Source: Shewanella zhangzhouensis (lineage in GTDB: Bacteria; Pseudomonadota; Gammaproteobacteria; Enterobacterales; Shewanellaceae). From it: 64,000 nt of DNA. The stretch covers positions 2,168,501 through 2,232,500 of the forward strand of contig NZ_CP080414.1 of the NCBI RefSeq assembly GCF_019457615.1, given 5' to 3'. The notes under the pieces were generated by a model. The model was not told where the DNA came from and did no database searches. It was given only the letters and a program-made list of their open reading frames with translations. Numbering within the stretch: the stretch's first letter is position 1; each line of letters starts with the position of its first letter. Positions 53,464 through 62,263 of this stretch are shown here, piece after piece. A program made the translations under genes and the position numbers.

Positions 53464-54441
53464 TTATAAATCATTTTTTAGTTCAAAAGTTATTTGATCT
53501 AGCCTTTCCTCTACAATCTTGACTATTCTTTCGCCCAACTCCATGTTAGCTGAGTTGCTTGCTAAAAGATGGAAGCTGGGAAGCTGTTGTCTGAGAACCC
53601 CAATCCAGATCTCATCAACGTTAACGCTGTTCAATCCCTGACGTTCTTTAGCTCCTTTAAGGGAGAATAGGTTATTTACGAAGGCCAAGTCTAAACTTTT
53701 TTCCAAATGGTCCAGAATTAGATTGAGGCTACTGGGTTTAAAGTAAACATTTGCTTTGTGTCCAACAGATTCAAATATTTTCTCTATTTGGCAGGGTCTG
53801 ATACTGTTAAAGTTATAGTTAAACGCGGTAATAGGGTACTTTAACAACCTATCTAAGGTAATGGCCCCCTTAAAGAATGGATGGTCCCGGCGTCCAACCA
53901 CATGTATGGACTGTTTCCCATTGACGCTTAGCGAGCGCAGTCCTTCAACCTGATCGCTAAGCGACAAACAAAAATGCAAATCACCTTTGTGTATCTGGTC
54001 CTCAAAGTCATCAGACCAGTTTTCAATGTTGAGCGCTATACGCTGTCCATCAGATAGACGAGCGCTGAGAAGATCATCTATAATCCAACGGCAAACATGT
54101 TCCTGTATGGCCAGGTGGACCTTGGTTAGTTCTTCAGAAGGACTACCGACACTGCCATCAAGTTCCCGAAACTGTTCGATAATCCGTTTGGCATGAGGAT
54201 AAAGTTTTCGAGTTAGCTCGTTTGCTTCCATCCCCATCTGTCGACGCACAAAAAGCTCATCATTAAAAACATCTCTTAGCGTCGCAAGAGCTCGGCTAAT
54301 TTTAGATTGAGTTGTACCCAAACGCTTCGCAGCCAAACGTCCGCTCTTTTGTTCACATATCTCAACAAGCACAATGAGTGTAAACAGATCAACACGATAC
54401 AGATTTCTAAACACTGTGGCTTTAACTCCAAAGTAAGACAT
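53464..54441 (-). CDS. LysR-family regulator, LeuO/NodD-like subgroup
   Basis: About 325 residues. The helix-turn-helix region GRLAAKRLGTTQSKISRALATL and DVFNDELFVRRQMGMEANEL match the NodD/LeuO-type LysR group. The effector domain is less conserved. ATG 54441 is preferred to ATG 54450 because a palindrome ends at 54450. Divergent from the broken MFS/hydrolase/flavoprotein genes to the right, which it may control. Confidence 0.82.
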   Translation of the reverse strand: MSYFGVKATVFRNLYRVDLFTLIVLVEICEQKSGRLAAKRLGTTQSKISRALATLRDVFNDELFVRRQMGMEANELTRKLYPHAKRIIEQFRELDGSVGSPSEELTKVHLAIQEHVCRWIIDDLLSARLSDGQRIALNIENWSDDFEDQIHKGDLHFCLSLSDQVEGLRSLSVNGKQSIHVVGRRDHPFFKGAITLDRLLKYPITAFNYNFNSIRPCQIEKIFESVGHKANVYFKPSSLNLILDHLEKSLDLAFVNNLFSLKGAKERQGLNSVNVDEIWIGVLRQQLPSFHLLASNSANMELGERIVKIVEERLDQITFELKNDL

Positions 54442-54449
54442 AAGGTACA

Positions 54450-54471
54450 TACGTTTTATAGTATAAACGTA
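54450..54471. promoter_or_regulatory. Palindrome just upstream of the LysR gene
   Basis: TACGTTT (54450-54456), 8-base spacer, AAACGTA (54465-54471). Its place next to the LysR start suggests an autoregulatory site; inferred. The remainder of 54451-54800 is AT-rich with a promoter-like pair and a 13-base motif described below. Confidence 0.45.
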
Positions 54472-54696
54472 ATTCTGATTTACCTCAAAGAGAGTGAACC
54501 GAAGTCGTGAAGCGAATGGGAAATTTCAATTATCGAATCACCAGTGAGTCGCTTTTCAATTATTCCATACTTCCAAATAATCTTCCTTCCTTTCTTATAA
54601 AATATATTGGCTGCCACAAAGCAAGTTTAAAATATAGGGTTGAGCTGGCTTGGATTATGTCGATACTAAACATTGCGGATATCGGAAAATAAAATA

Positions 54697-54709
54697 TCGA
54701 ATTTCGACA
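54697..54709. promoter_or_regulatory. 13-base motif, copy 1, upstream of the MFS remnant and hydrolase
   Basis: TCGAATTTCGACA, containing the dyad TCGAA-T-TTCGA. An identical copy lies at 56795-56807 before the flavoprotein gene. It sits about 20 bases before a TTGACA element. Candidate common operator of the two units. Confidence 0.5.
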
Positions 54710-54729
54710 GTAATTCTACAATGAATCTC

Positions 54730-54757
54730 TTGACAACTTGTCTTTAAGAATAATAAT
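54730..54757 (+). promoter_or_regulatory. Sigma-70-like promoter before the MFS remnant
   Basis: TTGACA (54730-54735) and AATAAT (54752-54757) with 16 bases between. It would drive the MFS remnant and the hydrolase gene. Confidence 0.5.
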
Positions 54758-54800
54758 GTCATACGAACTATTCGTGTATGTCAATTCAGATACAATTTAC

Positions 54801-55241
54801 ATGTTAAAAAAATTAACGCAGTTTAAAAGTAATCGCAATGCTCGTGATAAATTAATTCATTCTACTTCTGTATTCGTGTTTTTATCTTCTGCTAGCGCCC
54901 CGACACCATTTTATGCTATTTATCAACAGAATATGCAATTCTCTGATTTGATTCTCTCCCTAGGGTGTACACGAATTGTTTTTCCATTAGCAAAGCCTAA
55001 AGAGAGAGCAAGCACTATTGCCTTATTTTATATAATAAGTTACTCATCTAACTCTATTCCTGTAATTTTTACTGGATATCTAGCGACACAAATCAACCTC
55101 AGTTTTGCATCTATTTGTTTCGCGATTTTAGTCTTTGTTTGGCTAATTATTCTATCTTTACACAAAAAGATAATGCTTTATAGATTGAAAATTTCTAATA
55201 TTTTATCTGCGGCCATATTCAATTTTTTAAAAAAGCTTTAA
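54801..55241 (+). pseudogene. MFS transporter with a large internal deletion
   Basis: The 147-residue reading joins the start of an MFS permease (FLSSASAPTPFYAIYQQNMQFS, helix 1 region) directly to its last helices (FPLAKPKERASTIALFYIIS, NSIPVIFTGYLATQ). Normal relatives have about 400 residues and twelve helices, so about nine helices are missing. The frame is intact across the joint near residue 55, and the product should be non-functional. It lies just before the hydrolase gene, with which it probably formed an operon. Confidence 0.7.
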
Positions 55242-55253
55242 TTAGAGGGTTTT

Positions 55254-56426
55254 ATGTTTAAAAATTTAATATTTTTTATTGTCATGCTCCTTACATTCGA
55301 TGCCTGGTGCTATGAAGATATTGTTAAAAAACAGTCTTTTTTTATTCCATCTTTTAAAACTTTCAATGGAAATGAAATCAAAAATGTGAGGGTTGGTTGG
55401 GAGTCATATGGTACTTTGAATTCTGATAAAAGTAATGTGATTCTAATATGCCATTATTTTGGTGGTAACAGTCACGCAGCAGGTCGCTATTCCATTAATG
55501 ACGCCAAAGTAGGTTATTGGGATAGCATTATTGGCCCCGGTAAGCCTATAGACACGGATAAATATTTTGTCATTTCAGTGGATAGCTTAGTCAATTTAGA
55601 AGTGGGTAACCCAAATGTGATCACTACTGGGCCAGCATCAATTGATCCTGCTACAGGAAAGCCTTACGGCATGGATTTTCCTGTCGTTACAATTCGTGAT
55701 TTTGTGGAAGTGCAAAAGCAGGTGCTCGACAGTATTGGAATCGATAAACTCCATGCGGTAATAGGACCTTCCATGGGAGCCCTCCAGGCTTATGAGTGGG
55801 GCTCTGTTTACCCTGATAAAGTCTCCCGCATCATCCCTGTCATCGGGTCCGGTTGGGCAAGTGCCAACTTGATTGGTTGGCTGAACATTTGGTCTGCACC
55901 GATTAAACTTGATAAGAACTGGAACAAGGGTAACTACTATAAAGGACTAGCTCCGGTCGATGGTCTTACAGAGTCCTTGAAGGTGATTGCGCTGCATGGT
56001 CAGCACTGGGAGTGGGCAAATAAAAATTATGGTCGAAATTGGGCTGATGCCACTCACAATCCGATGGACGCATATGCCAATCAGTTTCAAATCGAACAGA
56101 CTCTCTACGATATAGCAAAAAGCAGAGCAATACTCTCCGACGCAAACCATTTCTTATACCTCGCTAAGGCATGTCAGTTATTTTTTACGGGCCACAGCTC
56201 ATCTTCGTCTGAAGGATTATCTCGAATATCTGCACCGGTAATGATTATCTATACAGAGAAAGATCAAATATTTATTTCGGACCAGGTTAAAAAAACCTCA
56301 GAAATGATAGCTAAAGACGGTACACCGGTCTATATTGTCGAACTTCATGGCTCTCATGGACACTTTGACGGTGTGATAAGCATTGATCAAGCAGGCGAAG
56401 CTATCTCACAGTTTTTGAACATGTAA
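55254..56426 (+). CDS. Secreted alpha/beta hydrolase of the homoserine-acetyltransferase-like group
   Basis: A 390-residue protein with a signal peptide (MFKNLIFFIVMLLTFDAWC) and the alpha/beta-hydrolase fold of the MetX-like family. WESYGTLN, ICHYFGGNSHAAGRY and the nucleophile Ser173 in GPSMGALQAYEW are seen, with Asp in IYTEKDQIF and His in LHGSHGHFDG as likely triad partners. Export to the periplasm argues against methionine synthesis and for hydrolysis or acyl transfer on an external compound. It follows the broken transporter by 12 bases. Confidence 0.8.
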   Translation: MFKNLIFFIVMLLTFDAWCYEDIVKKQSFFIPSFKTFNGNEIKNVRVGWESYGTLNSDKSNVILICHYFGGNSHAAGRYSINDAKVGYWDSIIGPGKPIDTDKYFVISVDSLVNLEVGNPNVITTGPASIDPATGKPYGMDFPVVTIRDFVEVQKQVLDSIGIDKLHAVIGPSMGALQAYEWGSVYPDKVSRIIPVIGSGWASANLIGWLNIWSAPIKLDKNWNKGNYYKGLAPVDGLTESLKVIALHGQHWEWANKNYGRNWADATHNPMDAYANQFQIEQTLYDIAKSRAILSDANHFLYLAKACQLFFTGHSSSSSEGLSRISAPVMIIYTEKDQIFISDQVKKTSEMIAKDGTPVYIVELHGSHGHFDGVISIDQAGEAISQFLNM

Positions 56427-56451
56427 AATCATAAAAAATATCCGTGGATCT

Positions 56452-56480
56452 TAGCCCCTTTTTTAGGGGCTTTATTTTTT
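56452..56480 (+). terminator. Terminator after the hydrolase gene
   Basis: AGCCCC (56453-56458), T-rich loop, GGGGCT (56466-56471), then Ts. Confidence 0.88.
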
Positions 56481-56794
56481 TGAAGAGTAGATATAAATGT
56501 ATATATTATAATAGAAGTAAAATTTACAATCTAAGAAATGATTTAACTTTAATAAGTGAATAAAATTGTGAAACAAAACTATTTTTAATGTTCAGAATAT
56601 ACCAATATCTTTGGTGTTGTTTTTTAAATTATTGTATTTGATTAAACAATTGCTTTTAGTATGGCCAATTGATTATTAAAGTAGATTTTTCAATATGATG
56701 AGTTGGTGTGCTACTTTTTTGAAAATAACTTCTTCAATTTGGGTTTGCATAAGTTTTATATATATCCCAAACAAATTTTTATAGTGCATGTGAG

Positions 56795-56807
56795 TCGAAT
56801 TTCGACA
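56795..56807. promoter_or_regulatory. 13-base motif, copy 2, upstream of the flavoprotein operon
   Basis: TCGAATTTCGACA, identical to 54697-54709; here it extends to a 13-bp palindrome GTCGAA-T-TTCGAC (56794-56806). It lies 178 bases before the flavoprotein start. Confidence 0.5.
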
Positions 56808-56985
56808 TTGCTAATCGTGAAAAGTGTAATTTCAAATATCTTTAATACATTTAAAACTTTATGGATCACACTCACATTTTGCCTTAAGCCCTGTAGCTAA
56901 CATTTACTGTATCGGACGGTAGATATAGAACAATCTCCTCTGATTATCTGCACACTCTAATGTCAAATATAGGTGAGAGGAAGCG

Positions 56986-58518
56986 ATGAAAAAGAGTGAT
57001 AACTTAAGTTTAGGGCGCCGCCAATTTTTAACTGGTTTAGGTGCAACGGGTGTTGTTTTGGCAACTCCCGGTATTTCAGTAGCTTGTGAATCCAATAAAG
57101 TAAATTGGGACAAAGAAGCCGAAGTTGTTGTCGTAGGAACAGGATTCGCTGGCCTCGCAGCTGCTACTGAAGCGACTAACAATGGTGCTAAATCTGTCAT
57201 CATGATCGAAAAGATGGGGGAGTTAGGAGGCAACTCTGCGATCAACGGTGGCCTTTTTTCTGTGCCAGGCTCCCCTCTACAAAAAAAATCTAATGTGAGC
57301 GATTCCCCTGAGTTGATGGTGGAAGATCAGAAGAAATCTGGCCGCGGAATTGCCAATCCGGAAATTCTGCTCCACATTGCCACCCATGCTATCGACGCAT
57401 ACGACATGTGTATCAAGGCAGGAGTTCAGTTTAATGAGCAGTTGGTGCATATGGGGGGACATTCTGCGCCCCGCAGTCACTCCACTGCAAACCGTACCGG
57501 CTCAGGGATCACTCTACCGTTAACTGAACAACTGCTAAAGCGCGGTGTTACCATCCAGAATCGTACAAAATTTTTGGATTTCGTTACCTCAGAAGATGGC
57601 TCTGTTCAAGGCATCAAGGTACGCGAAGGGTATTACTTCGGTGATGAAAACAGTGGTGACATAAAGTATATACGCGCAACTCGAGGCGTCATTATGGCCT
57701 CTGGCGGTTTTTCACAGAATATTCGGCTGCGTATGTCACAGGATCCAACTTTAACAGAAGAACTCCGCTCTACCAATGCACCTGGACAAACTGGTGAAGG
57801 CTTGCTTGCTATGCTGAAACTAGGGGCGACGCCAGTGCATATGTCCCACATTCAGATTGGCCCTTGGGCATCTCCTGATGAAAAGGGTATGGGATATATG
57901 CCTTTGTATGCGGTATTCAATTTCCCTCATTCTATATTGGTGGATCGCCGGACCGGGAAGCGGTTTGTTAACGAGCTTGCAGATCGTAAAATCCGTGCCG
58001 ATGCCGAACTTAGCTGCCGTGATGATAAAGGTAACCCGTATCCACCAATACTTATCACAAGCAAAAAATCCGCGGAAGGAAGCCACCACACCTTGGACAA
58101 CGTGCTTCGTCACAACGTGGGTTGGGAATTGGAAAATTTGGATGCCATTGCCAAGCGATTTGATGTCCCTTTAGAAGCGTTGCAACAGCAGGTAGAAGAT
58201 TGGAACGCTTATGTGGATAAAGGTAACGATGAGCAATTTGGTAAGCCTATGAATATGGTAAAAGGGCAGAAGTTGGAAGCTCCTTTCATCGTGGTTCGCC
58301 TGTGGCCGAAAGTGCACTATTGCCAAGGGGGCGCCCAGGTCAACAAATATGGCGAAGTGCTCAGTGCTGATACTGGAATGCCTATTAGCGGGTTGTATGC
58401 TGCTGGTGAGGTGACCGGGGGTATTCATGGTGTAAGCCGTCTTGGGAGTACCTCTATTACCGAGACTCTAGTTATGGGTATGACGGCTGGCCGTACTGTA
58501 ATGAAAAATACCGCTTAA
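56986..58518 (+). CDS. Periplasmic FAD reductase subunit, fumarate/urocanate-reductase-like
   Basis: A 510-residue Tat-exported flavoprotein related to the flavin domain of flavocytochrome c3. The Tat motif GRRQFLTGLG is near residues 9-18, with FAD binding in VVVVGTGFAGLAAATEA. GKRFVNELADRK (Arg326) and GIHGVSRLGSTSI (Arg485) are in the substrate region. The fumarate-reductase HHTMGG block reads HYCQGG here (His444). So the fold and flavin are clear but the acceptor may not be fumarate; an unsaturated organic acid is likely. Heme is supplied by the next gene. Confidence 0.85.
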   Translation: MKKSDNLSLGRRQFLTGLGATGVVLATPGISVACESNKVNWDKEAEVVVVGTGFAGLAAATEATNNGAKSVIMIEKMGELGGNSAINGGLFSVPGSPLQKKSNVSDSPELMVEDQKKSGRGIANPEILLHIATHAIDAYDMCIKAGVQFNEQLVHMGGHSAPRSHSTANRTGSGITLPLTEQLLKRGVTIQNRTKFLDFVTSEDGSVQGIKVREGYYFGDENSGDIKYIRATRGVIMASGGFSQNIRLRMSQDPTLTEELRSTNAPGQTGEGLLAMLKLGATPVHMSHIQIGPWASPDEKGMGYMPLYAVFNFPHSILVDRRTGKRFVNELADRKIRADAELSCRDDKGNPYPPILITSKKSAEGSHHTLDNVLRHNVGWELENLDAIAKRFDVPLEALQQQVEDWNAYVDKGNDEQFGKPMNMVKGQKLEAPFIVVRLWPKVHYCQGGAQVNKYGEVLSADTGMPISGLYAAGEVTGGIHGVSRLGSTSITETLVMGMTAGRTVMKNTA

Positions 58519-58534
58519 TAATCCAGGAATAATG

Positions 58535-58936
58535 ATGATGAAGAAAATTTATCTATTAATTGCAATCGCAGGACTGATGTTTGCGTCAGTATCGCATTTT
58601 TCCTTTGCTACTGACACTACAACAGTAATTGATCAGGGGAAGGTTACAGGACGTATTTACCACTCTTCCATATATAAGGGAAGCAAGGAATGCAAAAGCT
58701 GCCATGGCGTAAATGAACCGTCTCAGCGTCCTGCAGATAACGCTTGCCAAAAATGTCACAATATTGACAAATTGGCAGCGAAAACTATTAATTCGGGTCA
58801 TAACGAATATGAAAATCCACATAACAACATGCACTATGGCAAGCGAGTTCCTTGCCAAGACTGTCATGGTGAACATCAAACAAAAGAAGTAATGTGTAAC
58901 AACTGCCATGAGTTTAACTTTAAAAATCACAAATAA
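58535..58936 (+). CDS. Tetraheme c-type cytochrome, electron partner of the flavoprotein
   Basis: About 133 residues with a signal peptide and four CxxCH sites: CKSCH, CQKCH, CQDCH and CNNCH. This resembles the small heme domain fused to the flavin domain in FccA/Fcc3; here it is a separate protein. Several extra His residues (GHNEYENPHNNMHYG) could be distal heme ligands. Three consecutive ATG codons begin at 58532; AGGA at 58525 best suits 58535. It starts 16 bases after the flavoprotein stop. Confidence 0.92.
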   Translation: MMKKIYLLIAIAGLMFASVSHFSFATDTTTVIDQGKVTGRIYHSSIYKGSKECKSCHGVNEPSQRPADNACQKCHNIDKLAAKTINSGHNEYENPHNNMHYGKRVPCQDCHGEHQTKEVMCNNCHEFNFKNHK

Positions 58937-58991
58937 CTAGAATTTAGGCGGGAACATTCCCGCCTATTAGAAATCAATAATTGGATGATTT

Positions 58992-60146
58992 ATGAAAACA
59001 ACTTCGAAGAGTACTATAGCCCTTGCGTTGTTAGTATGCAACACATTAGGCGTTTCTGCTGCCACTTTAAATGATCTCAAAGATACTGAAGTTACAATTG
59101 GAGGTTATTTAAAGGCTGATTTAATGTTCAGTAACTTTAGTGAGGGGGCTCCAGCAAACAATAGCCCTGGTCGACATTTTGTTGCTCCTGGGGCATTTTA
59201 TGGCTCAGATCGTAGCAATACCGTAGTGGATTTCCATGCTCGACAGTCAAGGTTTAATATTGGCGCTTCTAATACCGTTGTTGGCCACAAGGTAAGTGGT
59301 TTCTATGAGCTTGATTTTTTGCTCCATGACGATGGTAATGAAATTGTGTCAAACAGCTACTCGCCGCGTATGCGTCACCTCTATGTGACTTTCGACGATT
59401 GGCTATTTGGTCAAACATGGACCACGATTCTCAACTTAAAATCATTACCAGAGCATCTAGATTTCTTAGGGGTGCCAGACGGTACCATTTTTACCCGTCA
59501 GACAATGGTTAGATATAGCACAGATAATTGGACCTTTGCTCTCGAAAATCCTGTTAGTACATTTACCAATTACAATACTGGCGCTAGGATTACTCCAGAT
59601 TCCAATTCTATACCCGACGTACATATTCGCTACGACTTTAAACCCTCGTTTGGCTCACTATCTCTAGGCGCGGTGCTAAGTCAATTGGATTATGATCAAG
59701 CGAATATTGATGAAAGTGAATTTGCGTGGGCTGTATCAGCAGCGGGCTATATCAACATTCCCAGCAACAGTGATGAGTTTCGATTTCAATTAAACGTGGG
59801 CGAAGGAATGGGGCGCTACTTCGGACTGAACTTTGCAAACGGGGCTGTAGTGAATGACGGCAAGCTTGAGACCATTTCTAACTTATCTGGGTTTGTATCT
59901 TATCGTCACTGGTGGAACAAAGAGTGGCGTTCTAATATAACCATTTCAGGCGTTAAGGCTGATTATGATCTGAGACCGATAACACCAGTGAATGAAAGTT
60001 CCATCACCTATAACATTAACTTGCTATACTCTCCATTTAAGCCAGTTACCTTGGGCGTGGAGTTTATTCACTCCGAAAACAAACGTACTGATGACTATAA
60101 GGTTGAACTGGATCGAGTTCAAATGTCAGTTAAATATAACTTTTAA
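58992..60146 (+). CDS. Outer-membrane porin, DcaP-like
   Basis: A 384-residue beta-barrel. The signal peptide (to VSAATLND) precedes LKDTEVTIGGYLKADLMFSN, and alternating amphipathic strands end in a C-terminal aromatic residue (SVKYNF), the barrel-assembly signal. The pattern resembles DcaP-type porins for small carboxylates. As third gene of the operon it probably admits the substrate of the periplasmic reductase. Confidence 0.82.
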   Translation: MKTTSKSTIALALLVCNTLGVSAATLNDLKDTEVTIGGYLKADLMFSNFSEGAPANNSPGRHFVAPGAFYGSDRSNTVVDFHARQSRFNIGASNTVVGHKVSGFYELDFLLHDDGNEIVSNSYSPRMRHLYVTFDDWLFGQTWTTILNLKSLPEHLDFLGVPDGTIFTRQTMVRYSTDNWTFALENPVSTFTNYNTGARITPDSNSIPDVHIRYDFKPSFGSLSLGAVLSQLDYDQANIDESEFAWAVSAAGYINIPSNSDEFRFQLNVGEGMGRYFGLNFANGAVVNDGKLETISNLSGFVSYRHWWNKEWRSNITISGVKADYDLRPITPVNESSITYNINLLYSPFKPVTLGVEFIHSENKRTDDYKVELDRVQMSVKYNF

Positions 60147-60317
60147 AACGTTAGTTGCAACAGTGACAATTTGAACTTCTTGCATGACTAGGCTTGGTCC
60201 CAATAATAGAATTGGGGCCAATCTTATATTTTAACAATGATTATAGTTATTATAATGAGTTTGAATTTTAAAGTATACAATAGATTTAATTTCATGACTG
60301 CTCATTGAAAGTTAAAA

Positions 60318-61226
60318 TCAGTTCCACTCCAGGTGGTTTTTAAAATATCCTTTATTTTCTTTAATGAACTCGATAAAGAGTTTTGACTTTTGTGGGAGGT
60401 AATTTCTATTGGTATAAACTAGGTATGCAGTTAGCGTCTGCTTCTGCCAAGTTGGTAATAATGCTACTAGTTCTTTAGATTCTAATAGGGATTTCGTTAG
60501 AGACACAGGTAAGTAGGCAACCCCAAGCCCATTTCGGGCATATGCTAAACTCACTGTAAGATCATCAGATAATAGATCTGGTTCCATCTGGTGGAGATGA
60601 CTCTCTCCGTCTTTATTGAAATACCACGGTAAAATGTATCCTTCTACATGATTTCTAATAGTTGAAACTGTATTCAATTGTGTCGGATGTGTTAACTCTG
60701 AATTATTAGTAACCCAATCCGAACTCGCTACTAGCTCGTAATGTACTTTAGACAATGGCACCGCTAATAGTGAGGAGTCTGCCAGTTCTCCGATACGAAA
60801 GGCGAAATCTGTCCGGCTTTTTGTCAAGTCCTGTATCCGATTAGACGCATCTAGTTCAATTTTAATTCCGGGATACTTTTGTCTAAATTTTACCAGTAAA
60901 GGGGCGAGGATATTCTGACAAAAGGCGCGAGGTGCAGAAAGGTGAAGTTGACCAAGCGGCTCAGTCGAAAAGGCTTCTGCCTCTGACTGTAGTTCCTTCA
61001 ATGTGTCTTGTATAAGCAAGGCTTTGGGGAGGACTCGTTCGCCTAACTCGGTTAAGGATAATGACCTGGTTGTTCGGTTGAGCAGTTTCCCCCCTAACTC
61101 TGCCTCCAGCAACTGAATCTTCCGACTTACGGTTGTGGTAGGTAAGTTTAACAGCCTCGCGGCTTCAGAAAAGCTACCCAATTCAACTACTTTTGCAAAT
61201 ATCGGCAGCCCATCGAATTCTCTCAT
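60318..61226 (-). CDS. LysR-family transcriptional regulator
   Basis: About 302 residues. MREFDGLPIFAKVVELGSFS, then AARLLNLPTTTVSRKIQLLE, is the usual N-terminal winged helix. LNRTTRSLSLTELGERVL and the effector domain place it in the CrgA/DhcR-like LysR group that often regulates divergent oxidoreductase genes. ATG 61226 starts the conserved domain; a longer frame from 61283 would run through a palindromic operator. Divergent from the NmrA-nitroreductase operon. Confidence 0.88.
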   Translation of the reverse strand: MREFDGLPIFAKVVELGSFSEAARLLNLPTTTVSRKIQLLEAELGGKLLNRTTRSLSLTELGERVLPKALLIQDTLKELQSEAEAFSTEPLGQLHLSAPRAFCQNILAPLLVKFRQKYPGIKIELDASNRIQDLTKSRTDFAFRIGELADSSLLAVPLSKVHYELVASSDWVTNNSELTHPTQLNTVSTIRNHVEGYILPWYFNKDGESHLHQMEPDLLSDDLTVSLAYARNGLGVAYLPVSLTKSLLESKELVALLPTWQKQTLTAYLVYTNRNYLPQKSKLFIEFIKENKGYFKNHLEWN

Positions 61227-61237
61227 ACATTCACCAT

Positions 61238-61255
61238 TATCCCATAAATGGGATA
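61238..61255. promoter_or_regulatory. Perfect palindrome between LysR and NmrA-like genes
   Basis: TATCCCAT-AA-ATGGGATA, 8-bp arms, 12 bases upstream of the LysR start. A further half-site ATGGGAT occurs near 61291. Likely LysR binding and autoregulation site; inferred. Confidence 0.55.
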
Positions 61256-61349
61256 GTAAAACCCACATTAGCGGTCTAATCATCAGTAATGGGATGAATT
61301 ATAGTTTTCGTACACCAAACACTCAACCCTTAACATCGAAGGTGAACAA

Positions 61350-62207
61350 ATGACTATTCTCGTTCTAGGTGCAACCGGTAACACAGGCTCTGAAGTTGTT
61401 CGTCAGCTTAAAGAAAAGGGCGCTGACTTCAGCGTGCTGGTAAGAAACTATGAAAATGCAGCGTCGTTGCAGTTACATAATGAACAGATTCGAGTTGGAG
61501 ATTTTAACAATGTTGCGTCATTGACTGTTGCGATGGAAGGAGTATCAAGAGTTTACCTTGCAATGGTTGCCCACCCTGATAATAAACAATGGGTTGGCAA
61601 TGTCATTGAGGCTATGAAAGTAAGTGGCGCACAACATCTGGTTAAACTTTCTGGGATGGGAGCATCGAAAGAAGCTGGTTCAGAAATCATTCGGATGCAT
61701 GCAGAAACGGATGAAATGGTGAAGGAGTCGGGATTAAATTACACCCTAGTACAGCCAAATTCATTTTATCAAAACTTGTTTGGTAGCTTAGAAACTATCA
61801 AGAGTATGGGACGATTCTTCCTTCCGCTTCGTGATGCAAAGCAAAGTATTGTGGATATTCGTGATGTGGCGGCAGTTGCGGTAGAAGCTTTAATCGCTAA
61901 AGGACATGAGGGAAAAACTTACCTACTCTCTGGCCCGCAAGCGCTTACTTTTGCTGAACAAGCTGAGATTTTATCGAAAGTTGCTAACAAAGACATTCAA
62001 TATATTGCTGTTCCTAAAGATGCGGCAGAAGAAGCAATGAAAGCTGCTGGAATGAACGAGTGGCTAGCTATCCACCTCGCAGAAATCCTTGATTGGTTCG
62101 CGCAAGGAAACTATGACTATGTAACTACAGATGTAGAGAATGTTCTAGGTCGACCTGCAATTACATTCACAGAATTTGCTGAAGAATTTTCATTATATAT
62201 TAAGTAA
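61350..62207 (+). CDS. NmrA-family NAD(P)-binding protein, QorB-like
   Basis: A 285-residue atypical short-chain dehydrogenase. VLGATGNTGSEVVRQL at the N-terminus binds NAD(P). KLSGMGASKEAGSEI and LVQPNSFYQNLF are characteristic of NmrA/QorB-type proteins, which either reduce quinones or sense the NADP redox state. No YxxxK pair is obvious. First gene of an operon with a nitroreductase, DUF1330 protein and a quinone reductase. Confidence 0.83.
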   Translation: MTILVLGATGNTGSEVVRQLKEKGADFSVLVRNYENAASLQLHNEQIRVGDFNNVASLTVAMEGVSRVYLAMVAHPDNKQWVGNVIEAMKVSGAQHLVKLSGMGASKEAGSEIIRMHAETDEMVKESGLNYTLVQPNSFYQNLFGSLETIKSMGRFFLPLRDAKQSIVDIRDVAAVAVEALIAKGHEGKTYLLSGPQALTFAEQAEILSKVANKDIQYIAVPKDAAEEAMKAAGMNEWLAIHLAEILDWFAQGNYDYVTTDVENVLGRPAITFTEFAEEFSLYIK

Positions 62208-62263
62208 ATTTAATCGCTATAACTCAATGATTCTTTGAATCTTGATAGCTTCGGAGGTTTAAA

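Larger units (their letters stand above)
56427..56985. other. 559-bp AT-rich intergenic region before the flavoprotein gene
   Basis: It contains the hydrolase terminator, the second copy of the 13-base motif and long A/T tracts. The only sizeable frame (56703-56900, 65 codons) has low-complexity AT codons and no RBS or motif, so I see no gene. It most likely holds the promoter and control sites of the reductase operon. Confidence 0.6.

Noticed and set aside
56790..56870. CRP site (TGTGA/TCACA) before the flavoprotein operon
   Set aside because: Only isolated half-sites (TGTGA near 56789, TCACA near 56867) with the wrong spacing.
56703..56900. A 65-codon AT-rich frame before the flavoprotein gene
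   Set aside because: Low-complexity, Phe/Ile-rich product with no RBS; more likely an AT-rich control region.
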